This document shows, one piece after another, positions 48,812 through 63,000 of a stretch of DNA of 64,000 bases; the first letter of the stretch is position 1; each line of letters begins with the position of its first letter. Below the pieces are notes generated by a model. It was not told where the DNA came from and made no database searches. It saw only the letters and a list, made by a program, of their open reading frames with translations. A program made the position numbers and the translations under genes. Origin of the DNA: Hoplostethus atlanticus (Eukaryota > Chordata > Actinopteri > Trachichthyiformes > Trachichthyidae); the NCBI GenBank assembly GCA_034670405.1, contig JAXDDX010000024.1:3116501-3180500 (forward strand). Direction: 5' to 3'.

Positions 48812-51800
48812 CGTGAAAAAGACTACACTACAACTACCTTATTCACTCATGTTCAACATACTGAAGTTAAAACCCATGTTCTCTTGCAATGTTCAGGCTA
48901 AAGACGAGGTAATCACAGTGTTGAAAGCGGAGAAGACAGATTCCGCTCTGCTGGAGGCCCACTATGGTTTTAGAGGCCCAGAAACCGTGCTCCGTGCCCT
49001 GCAGAGAGACTCACTCCAGGCCCAGCAGGACCAACTGCAGGATGTCTATGAAAAACCAATGGCAGAGGTACCGACGAGAACCTAAGTCACTGTTCGATGT
49101 TTAAAGACGCCTTCGGGCCAAGATCACACTTAATGTGTTGAATGTGTTACTCTCTGATGAAAGCCCAAATAACAGAAACCATTACTGCTGCATCAGTCGC
49201 ATTGTCGGGTGTTGCATGCATTGGATCTATTCTACGTGGAAACTAGAAGGAATGTTGTTTGCTGCTTTGCACCAGCTCCCTGAACGCTTTGGTAATGAAA
49301 ATGCTAACAACGCTACAATCGATGACCATGTCTAATCCCTTTCTCTTCACAAGGTTTGTGGCATGGGATCCTTGTGTATAACTCTAGGCACTGTCTGCAG
49401 CAACACACATTTATTATGGATTAAGTGTGATGCTGGTGTAAGCAGAGTTTCACTTCCCACATTCACACATATAGGCCAGGCATCCCTTCCAAGTACAAGT
49501 CTAGGTACACCGCCGTCTTCCTCTTCACGGCTCCTGTTCTTTCCCCCCTGCTCCTCAGCTGGATCGCTTGGTGGAGGCCCAGAGGCGCTCATCCAGACAG
49601 ATGATGGAGCAGCTGGTGGAGGTGGAGCGCTCCCACAGCAGTGCCCTCTGCAGGCTGGAGGAGCAGGAGACGAACCACAGGGCCTTCATCCGGAAGAGCG
49701 ACGACCTCACCGCTCTACTGGAGCAGGACCGAGAGAGGTCGGTGGACCTGAACCCTAGGGGCCCCTATGAATGCCTCAGCGGAGCCAAAGACTCAACATT
49801 AATAGTAGTTAACAGTTCAGATTTTCCCAGCAAATTGGCAGCCCTGTGTTGAAACGCTACTTTTACCAATATCCATCCATGCCATTCAGAGTTCCTCCTC
49901 GTGGAAGAGAGATGAGGATTTGGAGCGAGTGCAAAAGGAGGCAGAGAGATTAAAGTGTTTCAGCACACTGGGTCAAGCCAGACCTGTGCTCTGTGATATA
50001 CACTTGTGCGGCCATAGTTTCTTTTAGTATATGTTGGTCTGTAATGCTCGTCATGGCTGGGTGAGGGAGCAGAGGCGCTGCTGGCCACTGTGTTTCTACT
50101 AGACAGGGTCCGCGACCTCAAGCCTGTACTTAGAGCTATTCCACTCAGACACAGACCATTACACTCCCCGGGCTTGGTTAGGCCTTGTGGCCAGCCTGGC
50201 TCTGTTCACTATCCCTTGTAAACACATAAACATACAGTCACATACAATTATATGCACAGTCTAAACTGCCACCCTCTCTCAACCTCCTGCCCAACTCAAT
50301 GACACCACACAGCATAGGCTGCAGCCTTCATGTAGCCCCAGCAAACGGGCCGGGAGCAGGGGGTGGGGGGGGTTAGTAAGATTCCAGCCCCAAATAACTG
50401 ACGGTCAGATGTGGCATATGCTTATAGCTAGGTCTAATCTGAAGGTGGTCACTGATTCTGTAAGCTATTTGAGGCCCATAACGGCGCTGTTGTGTTGAGG
50501 TCTCCGGTTGTCTCGGCTCATGTACCACCAGAGTCCACTCTGTAATCTAGCTGTATAGAGACCAGACCAACACTGGGCTAGCAGCCTTGGGAGGAGACTA
50601 CTTGTCTGCCTCAGTGTGCCAAGGTCCAATCGCTTTACCGACCCGCCGCAAGCACACACTCAATTAAAGAGCAAATATAGCCATGCCAGTGGAGTGATTT
50701 AGTTTACTAGAATTTTGACTATTCGAATACAATGTGGAAACGCTAAGCATGTACACACAAAGGCTTTGTGGTTCTTCTTGGCCTAATGATGATTAATACA
50801 CGAGTAGACAGCATGTCTGTGGTGTGGTGTGAACCCTGTGTTGCTCATACATTCCTGGCTGCTAGAACACAGAGGGTTTTCATCCCCCAGCCTGCCCTCC
50901 TCAATGCAGCCCATTAGGTCTGTACATGTGTCTTCAACATATCGCACTACAACTAATAATCACATGAACCCAAGTACGGGCCGACAGCATGACGGCCCTA
51001 TGCATGCTGGGGCTATGATGCAATGTGAGGTAAGACTGTTGTATGGATCAACACTTTTGTAGTCTTTTGTTATTTCCTTATTGATAGGCCTAAGTCTATC
51101 CATGGTGTTCATCTCTGCTACGACTCTCCTCTCTCGCCATTGGCTGTTTGCCTCTTTCCGCTCAACCCAATAAATGACCTAATCACGGAGGTGATACAAC
51201 ACACGTGCGCATGCACACACACCATCTACCCACACAGGGATGTTTTCTTCCCTGTGTTTACGTTTGATATCAGGCAATTGTTTATATTCCCTTTCTTCGT
51301 CTTCCCAACTGCACTCCAGCTTCTTTGAGCTTGGCAATAATAGAAGGTTTGAGCTGAGTCAACGCTTGCATTTATCCACAGGGTAAACAACACAAGGCTC
51401 ATGGCACTATGCCTGTCACATCCCTTTCATCTGCCTCTCTATCTTCCGCCTATCTCGTCCCTCTTACATCTCGCTCGGCAGTAGCCTAAATATTTAACAG
51501 AAGGAATTTCCACCCCTACTCAGGATCCTCTTCAACTCTTTCTCAATCCTCCTCCCCCTTCCTCTTCAAAGTGTATGCTCTGAGCCAAGTGAGCCACTCA
51601 GCCCAGGCTAATACCAGCGCCTCCATCTCCTTTTCATTTCACTGAAAAAGTAGCTGCGAGGGGTGCCGTGTGCAGGCCAGATGATCCGTTGTAGCTGTGA
51701 ACTATACGGTAGATTCCAGTCATGGCGTGTAGAACGATAATCACTATGTGCCATAGTATGATCCCTGTTGCGTGTCAAAGGATGATTACATCTGCGCATC

Positions 51801-54020
51801 ACAATGCAGCAATCTGGTTTTTTCCAACCTCAGCTATCAGAACATGCTTGAAGCCTGTGTGTGTTTCTTATGGTCTGCCACTGGGCTGACAGGTTTTCAG
51901 CGTTACCGTGCACACATGTTCACCACACGCAAAGCATCCACGCTCTAATCTGTCCACTTGAGTTGTGAATCGCTAACACATCCCAAACTCTACCCTATAC
52001 CCGCAAACCACTTTCAAACTCTTTCTCCCCAAATGATGTGGCCTTCTCATCATCAATAGATCATCAAGAAGTGGCGGGGATGCAGCGAAGGAATGCAGGG
52101 CTTAGACGGGCAGAGATCAGTGGAGAGGATTAGATACTCGGGGAGCAAAAATAGTGAATGAGAAAAAGCTCTCTGCCTTGGTTAAACATGGCGGAGGAAA
52201 TGTTTTGTAGGCTCTGCCCAAAGGAAAAGGACAAAGTAAACTTGGCCGTGCCACAGCGGAAACCCACAGCTGTTCTGTCCATCCCACACACTCAAACACA
52301 TCCACCATCCGCTTGCCGAGCCAGTAATGTGTCAGGAGGAGATGTGCACAAATTACCATAGGAATCTGGCAGTGCATCACTTGACAGAGCAGAACCACTG
52401 GTTTGATCTAAAAATGTCGGGCCCATTCATTAGCTCGACTGGGTACAGGAGGTCAGGTTGGAGTCAACCCTTCATTTCCATTAAACCTTTCTGATAGAGA
52501 AAGAGAAAAAGACCCAGTACAGTCTGCCTGACCGACTTGCTATTCTCTTTGCATCCTCACTATGCCTTTTTGATAACCCTATAGAGCAGCGCTGAGTCCA
52601 ACTGGTGGACGCATCGCAGGCAGCGCTTCCAAAAAAAAAAAAAAAAAAAAGAAAAATCACCCAATCTTCCTAAATTATACCCCTGGAAGACTGGGAGCTA
52701 TGAGAAGAGAGGAGAAAGTGCTCCTTTCACATAACGGGCCTATTACATATCAGCCATGTTTGAGGGCTTTCCTGGAAATGCCTTTGAGGGATCCAATCAT
52801 GCATATAATTGAGGACAAGCAGTGAAGCTGCCAGCCCCTCCTTTAAGGGAAACAGGACCTCGTGAACTCTGGTTTGGGAGTTGGTCTGTGAATAGGAATT
52901 GCGAGGAATGAGGAGTATTGCTCTCTCGCATTCCACAACCTAAGAAGAATAGCTTATCTTACTGAACACGTCCCTCACAAGAGTCTCTACTACCTGCTGC
53001 CAGCGCAGAACAATCAGGCGTGTTGGTGTACTAACCATACCGTACTACTGCCACTATAATGTACAGTAATGTATCGGGGGCCTATAGCTGATAATCGATT
53101 TGCCAGTGTTTAGAGTAATGTGTGGCATGACGCACATTGAGTCATGTCTATAAATAGTCAAGTTTCCAGTGTGTCTTTGGGCTGTTTTGCAAATACTTGT
53201 CTAATGACGAAATGTCACAGGGGAAATATTTCACCCTTAATAGGGGACTTGAGGGTTTTGCCTGAGAAAAGAAGGTATATTTCCCCCTGGAAGCAAGAAC
53301 GAGCAGCCATAATGCAGTTAACTGCTCCCGACGGGGAATGCATGCTAGTCAGACCTGTGTGCTTGTGTTCCTCCTGCAGCACTTTGCTCTGGTAGTAGTA
53401 TGATCTAGCAAGCTAAAAGGCCCATTTTTTCCCCATTATCATTTTTGTCGTTCTTATCATGACAGATGAGGCTAGTAGTGAGAAAGACGAAAATATCATA
53501 TGTCATCCCTCCCTGCTTCCACTGAGCACCTATATTTGATTAGAGTAATCCATCACATGAACACAGGGGGACTGAATGAACTGGCGAATCCAAGAAAAAG
53601 ATATGAGTTGCAATGGGGGGGGAAAAAAACAAAAGCTGACTAAGGCAAAGAGGTAGAGAGCGAAACAAGGGGAGATGAAGGATGGAGCGAGAGAGAGAAA
53701 GCAAGGAGAAAGAGAAAGAAAGAGAGAGAGAGGGACATATGGATGTAATTGTGGCCCGATGAGATGATGATGTCATCTCGCAGTCAGGTTATCAGGCCCC
53801 AGGCACAGCAGCTACAACACAAAACATGTCTCTCTTCTTAAAACGTACGCTCGCGCCGTACAAGACATGACACGGTACGCACGCTTCTAGGAGAGCCACA
53901 GTTTCTAGGACATGCTAGGTTAGGCCTACTTATGTAGCCTGGTTACATTACTAACAGGCTAATCCTGCAAATTGAAAGTGTTAGCCTCTCTAGTTTGAAT
54001 CGTGATTGAGGGTTTAGCTT

Positions 54021-54071
<51 letters not shown>

Positions 54072-57000
54072 CTGTCCTTCCCATTAGCCTCTCTGGCATG
54101 GCTGCACAATGACCTCATCTGGAATGGGCTGAACTCCAGTAAAATACATACACACACACACATACACACGCACACACACACACACACACGCACAAACACA
54201 AACACACACACACAAACACGCACGCACACACACACACAGAACAGAAGAGACTGTACAGCCCCATATAAGGGCTTGTTGATGATGTAATGGGCGCCGAGGG
54301 CTGCCAGTGGGGCTCAGTGTGCAGAGCACTTCTCATAATGTTTGGTTTTCCGGATGGAATGTCCACATTGCTGGGAACGCCGGGAGAGACAGAGAGGTGG
54401 GAGAGCAGGGAGAATTTATTCTCTGAGGATTTAAGGACAGAGGCTAACAGCACAGGTAGGAACAACCGAAAGACTTGCGAGCAGCCAAAAAATACAGATG
54501 TGCATTTAGAAGTAAGCGTGACTGAGAATAACTTTGCTTTATAACTGCAAGACGAGCCATTACAGATCGACTATCTACTACATAGAACTAGGATTCTTCA
54601 GTGTGTCTTACAATGTCTGGTTGATACCAAATAATCAAAGTGTACTTAAATGTGCCGAACTTTTACATTTCAAAAAAGTTTAAAATAAAGTGTATAACTG
54701 GGATGCACGTCTCGCTGGGTCAGAGGCCAAACCTATCGGCATTTTGTCTTAGTTTAAATTACCATTCTATTTTAATTATTTTATCTCCTAAAAGAAGGTT
54801 ATTAATATTAAAACATATTCACAGCACAAAGACCGTCTGAAACAATCTTGAGGTCAAATAGACAGTCTGCTAATCTGTGCACTAAATTCATCATCACAGT
54901 CCATTTAAAACATTAGAAGTGTGCTAAATTGCCTTATAAATGGAGCTCGGTAAAACGAGGACCATTTAAATTATGATGGATTAAAATTACAAAATGCACT
55001 ACGTGGTCCACTTTGCAGTCCCAATTCCTTTAATTGGCTGGATAAAGATGTAAATTCAAGCATTTGCACACAATTAAATCTTTGAATACATTTTTGCATT
55101 TTTTGTTAATTTACATCCAAATTGTAGAACGGTGATTTTGGATGTCTAAGGTTTGGATGAAGTTTCTACTATAAGAGGCTACAACCTAGTTAGGTGACTG
55201 ATATCTTACAGCAAAAATGTACCCAACATCACTTTGATGGAAGCTTTGCACTTTAAAGAAGTAGCACATTAGACACATTAGCTGCTCCAGGAATCTTATT
55301 GATCGTTTTAGGCTGAAAGAGAAACAATGCAGCCAATTTTCAGGATTCTCTTCCCCGCCAACAACTAAGCATGGAACTGACACTCCATACTTTAAAGCCC
55401 TCTCTTCTGGTATTGACACCGTAAAATATCCATGAAACATGAACACAAAAGTGTGTGCTGAATTTATGTGTATGCTGGTATGCATCTGGAGATCCGTGAG
55501 GAGTGACAGGACTAGGTAAACGTAGCCAGTCTGTAATTACTTATGGAACAGGGGGAATTCCTGCCTCTCCAAGCTGGAAATGGGGTAGAGTTGGAGGGGC
55601 ACAGAGGGAGGGCGATGGGGTGCAGTCTGGAGGGTACTCACGGGTAGAGGAACTTCTTAATTAACAAGCAGTCGCTGCCAAGAGACCATCTGTTGTGCCA
55701 GTCAAAACATCCTACAGAATGCATGTTGCCGAGAGAACTGGAGAGAAACAAGGAAACACACACACACACATCTACACACACACGTAGACAGAGACAACAC
55801 ACACACACACACACAGAGATACAGAAACATGCACAGAGGAGACAGGGAAAGTAATCCTGTATAGTGCACAGGTCAATAGAGTAGGGAGGAAATTGTGTCA
55901 CTGGCATACTGTCTACTGTTTGAGGGAAAGCAGCTGCATAGTAAGAAACTTTCATGCTGGAAATAAACATTTTAGAAAATTATGTATGTTGTAATCTTGC
56001 TGCCAATAGGTGGAAACATCAAAATGTTGCCATGTCTGATATAAATTAAGTCAATTATATAGTAAACCAGGCCACAACATTCTCTTTGACATCAATATCA
56101 TTTGCTTCTCTCTACAGACTCAAGTTCCTGATTGTAAAGGAGAAAGAATATTGGGAGAGAAAGGAAGAGGAAAGTGAAAGAGAAGTCTCAGCTCTGAAAA
56201 AGGAGCTGACCAAACTCAAGGCTTTAGCGTTGCTGGTTGTGAATGAGCAGCAGAGTCTGAGTGAGCAACTGGAGGAGCAGCGTCACCGTGTCCAAGAGCT
56301 GACCACCATCACTGGCAACGCCAAGCAGGAGCTCAGGGCCACTCACAGCAAGGCAAAGGAGGAGGAGCTCAAATCCCTGCATCTGGAGGCGGAACTACTC
56401 AATCAGGTTTCCATCTTCCACCAAACCCAAGAGGCCATGACAGCCAAACTGGCTGAGGAGGATGCTCAGAACCAGCAGCTCAGACAGCGTCTGGCGGGCC
56501 TTAGCCATCAGCTAGATGAGCTGGAGTGGACAAGGGGCATCCTGAGGAGGGCAGAGGAGGAGCTCCGGGAGCTGAGGGACAGGGTGGGGTGTGTGGAGGC
56601 GGGGAGCAAGAGAGGAACGGGGACCCCGAGCTTGCTGTCAGAGGTGGAGGGCCTGAGGAGAAGGGTGGTGGAAATGGAGGGGAAGGACGGGGAGCTGATC
56701 CGCTTGGGGGACCAGTGCAGAGATCTGGACCGCAGGTTAGGGAGGGAGACCAGCCAGTGCCGCAGCCTGAAGGCTGAGGTGGATAAGCTTAATGGTAGAA
56801 TCAGTGAACTGGACAGACTAGAGGAGGCTTTAGGCAAGAGCAGGCAGGAGTGCAGTACTGTGAGGGGCAGCTTGGAGAGAGAGAAAGGGGTCAGCAAACA
56901 GCTGTCTGGGGAGCTGGACACGCTGAAGATCAGGGTAAGAGAGCTGGAAGCCGCTGAAGGCCAATTGGAGAAGAGTGAAGTGGCAATGAGGCAGGACCTG

Positions 57001-60000
57001 GCCAAACTCAGAACACTGACTGTGGCTCTGGTGGAGGACAGAAAGACCATGGCTGAGAGGCTCCGACAGGCCGAGGAGAAACTTGGCAGGAAGGAGGGCA
57101 AGCAAAATGAGCAAAACACTTTGACAACTGTGACAGAAAGATTGAGAGAGGAGAGGCAGCAGGCAGTGAGGTCTAACGCAGATTTTGAGAAAAGGATTAG
57201 AGGCATAGCAAAGGAAAAGGACGAGCTCCAAGCCAGACTAAAAACAGAGGAGGAGAGGAATAGGGATCTGCAGAGCAATGTCAACATCATGAAGAAAAGG
57301 CTACAGTTCCTGGAAAGTAGTAAAGAAAGACAGGAGATAAAGAAAAAAGAGACGCACGTCAACAGCTCTCTGCCAAACGCCACTAACCATCACTGTCAAG
57401 CGGAGGACAACAAAGTCAAAGAACTGAGCCAGGAAGTGGATAGGCTGAGAAGGAGACTCGTGGAGAAGGAGGTGGTGGAGGGGGAGCTGATGAAGGCGGA
57501 GGAGGACTTTGAATCCCTGGAAAGGAGGTTCAGGGATGAGCAGGAGAGGTCCCACGTTCTAACAGAGGAGCTAGAGGAAGCCAAGAGGGAGCTTTCCAGG
57601 TACCAGCAGGTAGAGAAGCAGGAGGTCAACCAGGAACACCTCCTCCTCTGTCGTCTCCAGCAGGAGCAGGTCAAGTCCAGACTCTTGGGCAGGGAAGTGG
57701 AGGCCCTGACTAAGAAGCTGCAGAAGCTGACGGGGACTGAGGAGTCCATCTCCAGGGTCCAGATGGACCACTCGACCCTGCAGAGGAGGCTGACCCAGCA
57801 GGAGGCCAGGAACAGAGAGCTGGCCAGAGAGATGGAGGGACTGACTAGTGAGCTGGAGAGGTACAAACAATTCAGTCTGAGACCTGGTGTGAATGGACAG
57901 CGCTTTTCAGACCTCCACCAGTCCACTAAGGAGGTACGAACAGAGCCGGAAGATAGCCTGTCTCCAGACTACAACCTAGCTCCTTTAGCGCACAACGGGA
58001 AACAAGATGAAGAAAGTGATGAGGAGGACGCGAACCAGAATGAGGACCAAGTACTAAACAGAGGCAGCTCAACTCTAGTAAACAACCTTAACAGCTTGAA
58101 CCGTGCAAATAACAATGTGAGCCGATACAGCACCCATTCAGCCAACGGCACAGATATTCACCAGCCAGCTAATGGAGAAGTGATGATGCTAGCACACACC
58201 CCGGGGCAGCCCTTGCACATCAAGGTGACACCAGACCATGGACTCAACACAGCCACACTAGAGATCAGCAGCCCCACGGCAGACACTGCCACATCCTACA
58301 CCAGCACAGCTGTCATCCCAACCAGCGGAGCCGCACCCAAACAGAGAATTACCATCATCCAGAGTACAGCGCTGTCCGCAGTAAAGACTAAGAGCTCCCC
58401 GTCCAGCCCCGAAAGAACCCTCTCCCCACTGACCATAACGCCCACGACTCAGGTGGCAAGTCCCAATTCATCGCGCTCTGTGACACCTGACCAAAACAAC
58501 TCCCCCGTCCAGATTGTGACAGTCAGTACTTGCTCTCCGGAGCCCACGGAGATTGTAGGTCAGGCTGTTTTCCGGATGAGTCCAGAGCGGCAAAACAGTT
58601 GGCATCTCCAGAAGTCCAGCAGCACCAGCACAAGTCCCAGCATTATCACCACAGAAGATAATAAGATCCATATCCACCTGGGGAGCCCCTACATCCAAGC
58701 TCTGAATGGTATAGCCCACAGCATCCCGCAGCCTGTTGGGCCATACTATGTGCGACAAGAGCAAAGGACTCAAGTATTGACCAATGGCTACCATGTCAAA
58801 GGTGGTGGCAAGATTACCAGTAGCATCACTATAACCCCTGCTACCTCCCCAGCCTCACACCCCTCAAATATTACAGTAAGTGGCCTTTATGATTAAGTGA
58901 TCCAACAAATCCCTTTTCAACCTACATCTAAAACAATCAACCATTAACCTACTGAGCTACATCTAAACTAGCGACGGCCCACAATTTACTGTATTTGGCC
59001 AAAGAAACAACTGAAGAATAAATGTTTTGTGGTGTTTGTTCCATAAGAGCCACTGTGCAGCCAACCTGACCCGTGAGGTGTGGATATGTAGACTTACTCT
59101 CTGACCAGTGTATGACATGCTTGTCTAACGGCTGTATGCGAGGTATCGTGAGAAACCCTCAGAATACCAAATGTGTGATGTGCCTTCAGAATTTTCTGTT
59201 GTATTTTCATGTATTTTCTTCTGGTTATTAAAAGTGAATTACCTTGCTTTCATTCATTCACCACAAATACTACAAGGTTCTGAGACGGGTTTGTTTTAGA
59301 GGTGCACTGATACAGTGTCGGGTAGCAGGCCAATCCAAATGTAAAACACTCTTTGTATCAGTAAAGGCCATAATACCAAAGTACAAAGAGAATTCTACAG
59401 TAAAATGCAGAAATATTTATTATTTACAATACAGAAATGCACCAGTCATTATTACTTTCCCACAAAATAAAACAGAAAATACTCATATTGGTATTCTTTA
59501 TCGGTTATTAGGTACTCATACTCAAAATAATGGTAGACTATTAGTTCACCTCTAGCTGGTTTGATATGTAACTGCATACATAACAGGCCTATACACTAAA
59601 ACCACAGAAAGAAGAAGCCAGAAGCGATGTGGATTTGAGGGGAGAGCATTTCCTGACAGAGATGTGTAGGTATGCATGTCTCTGATTCTCTATGAGAATA
59701 ATTGACTTGTTGATTTCTAAAACACAAATGAATGAACTGAAGTCAGTGTAGTCAGACAGGACAGTATGTTGATCACTAATGTAGAACAGATAATTACTGA
59801 AATGTACAGGCCTACTGCCTACAGCTTCCTTAGTAATGAGACATTTAAAGACATTTGCCCTATCATTAGTGTTAGCTGGTGTTAACTGGTTTGGTTGTGT
59901 GTGGAGTAGATTGTCATAAGGCAGACCAACTCTGATGTGGTTGTTCTTTCAGTTGAAAACTATCTGACTTCATGATGTGACGATTAGTCAGCAGTGACTA

Positions 60001-63000
60001 AAGCCAAATCTAAATCTGTTATGAAGAGGATGAGAATAGAGTTGCCCAATATAATCTTCATTGCCTATTGTAGCCCATTCTCTACATTGACACAATCAAT
60101 ACAGCACAAGGACACATTGTAGGCACAGCAACTATAAGGCAACATATTACAATAGGCAACCTATTCCTGTGTGTGAAGCAGCCCCTTTCCCAAAACATTA
60201 GTGCCACCAAATTATCTGCTGGTACCACCAACTAATAATGTTCTCACCGGTGGATAGAAGTTAGGATCTACTCAGGGGTTCAGACTAACAGTTCCAGTGA
60301 TTACATTCATTGACGACAGACTAGCTAGAAGTTTTAAAAATGGAAGTTTTACAGTCTTTCACAACTGGGAGGGTTTTTGACCATGAACTGAAGGCCCATA
60401 CTGAAGATTAATGGGAAAGAGAAAGTAAATTCTAACATGTGTTTGCAGAGCTGAGTTAGATTCATGGGCTGATGTCACCACTCATCTATCTCAACCACAC
60501 CAAAACTCCCTATAAGTGTGTGTGTGTGTAGATGTGTGAAGTGTGACGCCTTATCCTGTGATGCACTGGAAAACTCGGCTCACATCAAAAGCTCCATGTT
60601 GGGAACAAGCAGTCAGGCCTGTGAGAAGCTGACTTGAGAGGTCTAATCTTGATCCCTTCCCAGAGTTGCTTTTCCTTTTCAAGAAGAGTAGGTGTGCCTG
60701 GTGGTGGCTGGGCCATCCTGGGTCTATTTGAATGGTCTGTGTTTATAATTCTAGAAAATATTAGTTTTATTATTTAAAACCTTACTTATCTTGCCTATAT
60801 TAATTGAACTTATCAGCTCCTAATACATTTGGCAATTCCGAATTAAATATTTTTTACTCTTCTGCTGTTAAAACATTTCCCCCTCTTTTACTCAAATCTG
60901 AAAGGTGACACCTTTATCAGCTACGCTACAGACAAATCCCCTCTTACCTTTTAAAGGAGCCAGTTACAAGTTACCATGTGGTCACAGGTCACAGCACTAC
61001 AGCAAAAGGTCAGCGGAGGTCACTGCTTCAGATATGACTTTTAAAGTAGTTGCCTAACCAACCAGCCAGGCAAGAGGCTAGTCGAGTTATTTGATGGCAT
61101 CAATTAGCTAGTAGTGCTGTTTAGATGTGTCATCAGCAATTTTCCTTACAGTCAACCTCTAATGTCTAGTAGCACTGGAACACTGCCACAAAATAGCCTA
61201 CATTTACTTTTCTCTCCATTCACACACACAAAAAAAATTAAAATGTATATGGAAGGATAAAAATAAAATTAAAATTAAAATCAAGAAATCAAGTTTGCAT
61301 AAGTATTCAACCCCTTTGCTCCATTCGGGGTAAGTTGCCACATGTATTAAAAAATGTATTCAACATTTCGGAATAACGCTATTCAGATGTCATATTTAGA
61401 TTACATCAGAGTCATTTAGCAGACGCTTTTATCCAAAGAGACTTACAAAGGGACCAAGTCCCTTCACTGGGACTTAATGGGACTTAATGGGATCTTAGGG
61501 TGTAGGGTGGACTCTCCATCAGAATACCTACACACAGTATGGGATGTACGGTTCATTTTTGGATCAATAACTGATGACATATGAGTGACATATATATTAT
61601 ACATATTAGTTATTGAATATGTATAATACTTGAATACTTGAATACTTGAAATCAGGCAGCACCAGCTACTTCATCATCCAGCATTAGAGTTGAAATTGAC
61701 ACGCAGCCAAGGTTAACAGCAATGCATTATGGGGTACCTTAGTGTGTCTAATAATATTGGCAACATAATCAGAAATCCTTGCTCCTGTAGTATACATCTG
61801 CGTTCTTGTATACACAAAATCAACATACTATGCTGAAATGTACTACATACTCATTTTAAGTCACATCTCGTCTATCAAGTGTGGATAATACATGGTTTAG
61901 AAACACAAACCATGCCTACAGTTATCATGGGCTCTGGCTGGCACATGCGTGTTTCAAAATTTCAACTTGTTCAACTTATTAAACATGAGACAGACCAACT
62001 TCACAGGCCAGTTGCAAGCTGTGACTGTGCCACCTGCTGGCCCACCCAAAAAAGGGGGTCTTAAGCTTTAAGTCCACTCAAATGTGTGCACAATAACCAA
62101 ACTTCAATATTTCCAATATAACAACAAAGTTATGTGTCAACAAAGCAATCATTATTAGTACTAGGTCTAAGTCATAACTGACAGAAAAGCTAGTTCAGCA
62201 TGGTAATGACCCAGAATCACACTTTCTTATAGCTTATATACTCTATCTAGTTGGCAAAGCAGTGAGGCTATGTTGCAACTGGATAAGGAACTAGCAGACT
62301 GTATGAGGGGCCGTTAAAAGGCCTCCAATGGTGGGGGAGGCTGGCAGAGAGCCATCCTAGCAGACAGACGATGACAAACATGGAGGAACATTTACTGCCC
62401 TGACATCACCGGTTGGCAAGGTGGAGGCAGGATGAGGCATTTGATGACAGTTTGGGCAGATTATAGCATGACAGAGGCCTCAGGGGAATCTGTGACATTG
62501 GAGAGAGCATTTAGCCATAAGACACATCACCATAAAAGTCTTTCTACTGTCAGGAATCCTCCCTTCATTCTTCATACTTCAAAGTCAACCTCATGTCCCA
62601 TCTACAGACAGTTAGTTCTCCTTTTCTGTCTCGTCAATTTCCAGCCAGTCAGCCTCTATCTTCTCTGTGCATCTTTTATTTTCCATCAGTAAGAATTGGA
62701 TGTCAGTCAGGGTAAAGAGGCCAACCGAAACACATAAATGTGTCCACACGTTCATTAGGTTTGTGTGTGCTCCCCCATTTCCATGTTCCATTTTCAAAAG
62801 CACAATACTGCTCAACCTTAGGGAGTTCATTCAAAAGCAAATGGGAGAGAATTTCCAATGAACACGGCCTAACAGGCAGCCATGTCTCTTTTTTCCTCCA
62901 ATCAGATTCCTGTGGAGTCTCTGCAGAAGCCTGGCCCGACAAGGATTCCCAAGCCAAAAGGACACAGCTTTCACAGAGGGACCAGCAGAGCCCCGAGTAC

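Larger units (their letters stand above)
49738..56117. other. filip1l intron 3, noncoding
   Basis: I see no further exon. It contains a 20-base poly(A) run (52631-52650), a GA-rich stretch (53690-53735), the paired CA arrays at 54022-54068 and 54149-54239, and an AT-rich repeat-free stretch (54600-55180). It ends in a pyrimidine-rich acceptor, TCTCTCTACAG. Confidence 0.75.
58897..62905. other. filip1l intron 4, noncoding with repeat fragments
   Basis: Apart from the candidate elements listed separately, this 4 kb holds an A/T-rich stretch with AAAAT units (61240-61290). Next to it is a TTTGCATAAGTATTCAACCC segment that looks like a fragment of a fish DNA-transposon repeat. Three tandem copies of an ATACTTGA-type unit lie at 61625-61650. 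No conserved exon is seen before 62906. Confidence 0.65.

Noticed and set aside
56508-57383. 291-codon open frame on the - strand opposite filip1l exon 4
   Set aside because: It is the Leu/Ser-rich mirror of a Glu/Leu/Lys-rich coiled-coil exon. The + strand frame is continuous, conserved and spliced, so the - strand frame is a shadow.
60480-60510. Near-match to a DEWW-coding block for the missing cmss1 exon 1 on the - strand
   Set aside because: It reads Asp-Glu-Trp then a stop codon, with no upstream ATG in frame and no donor in the right phase.
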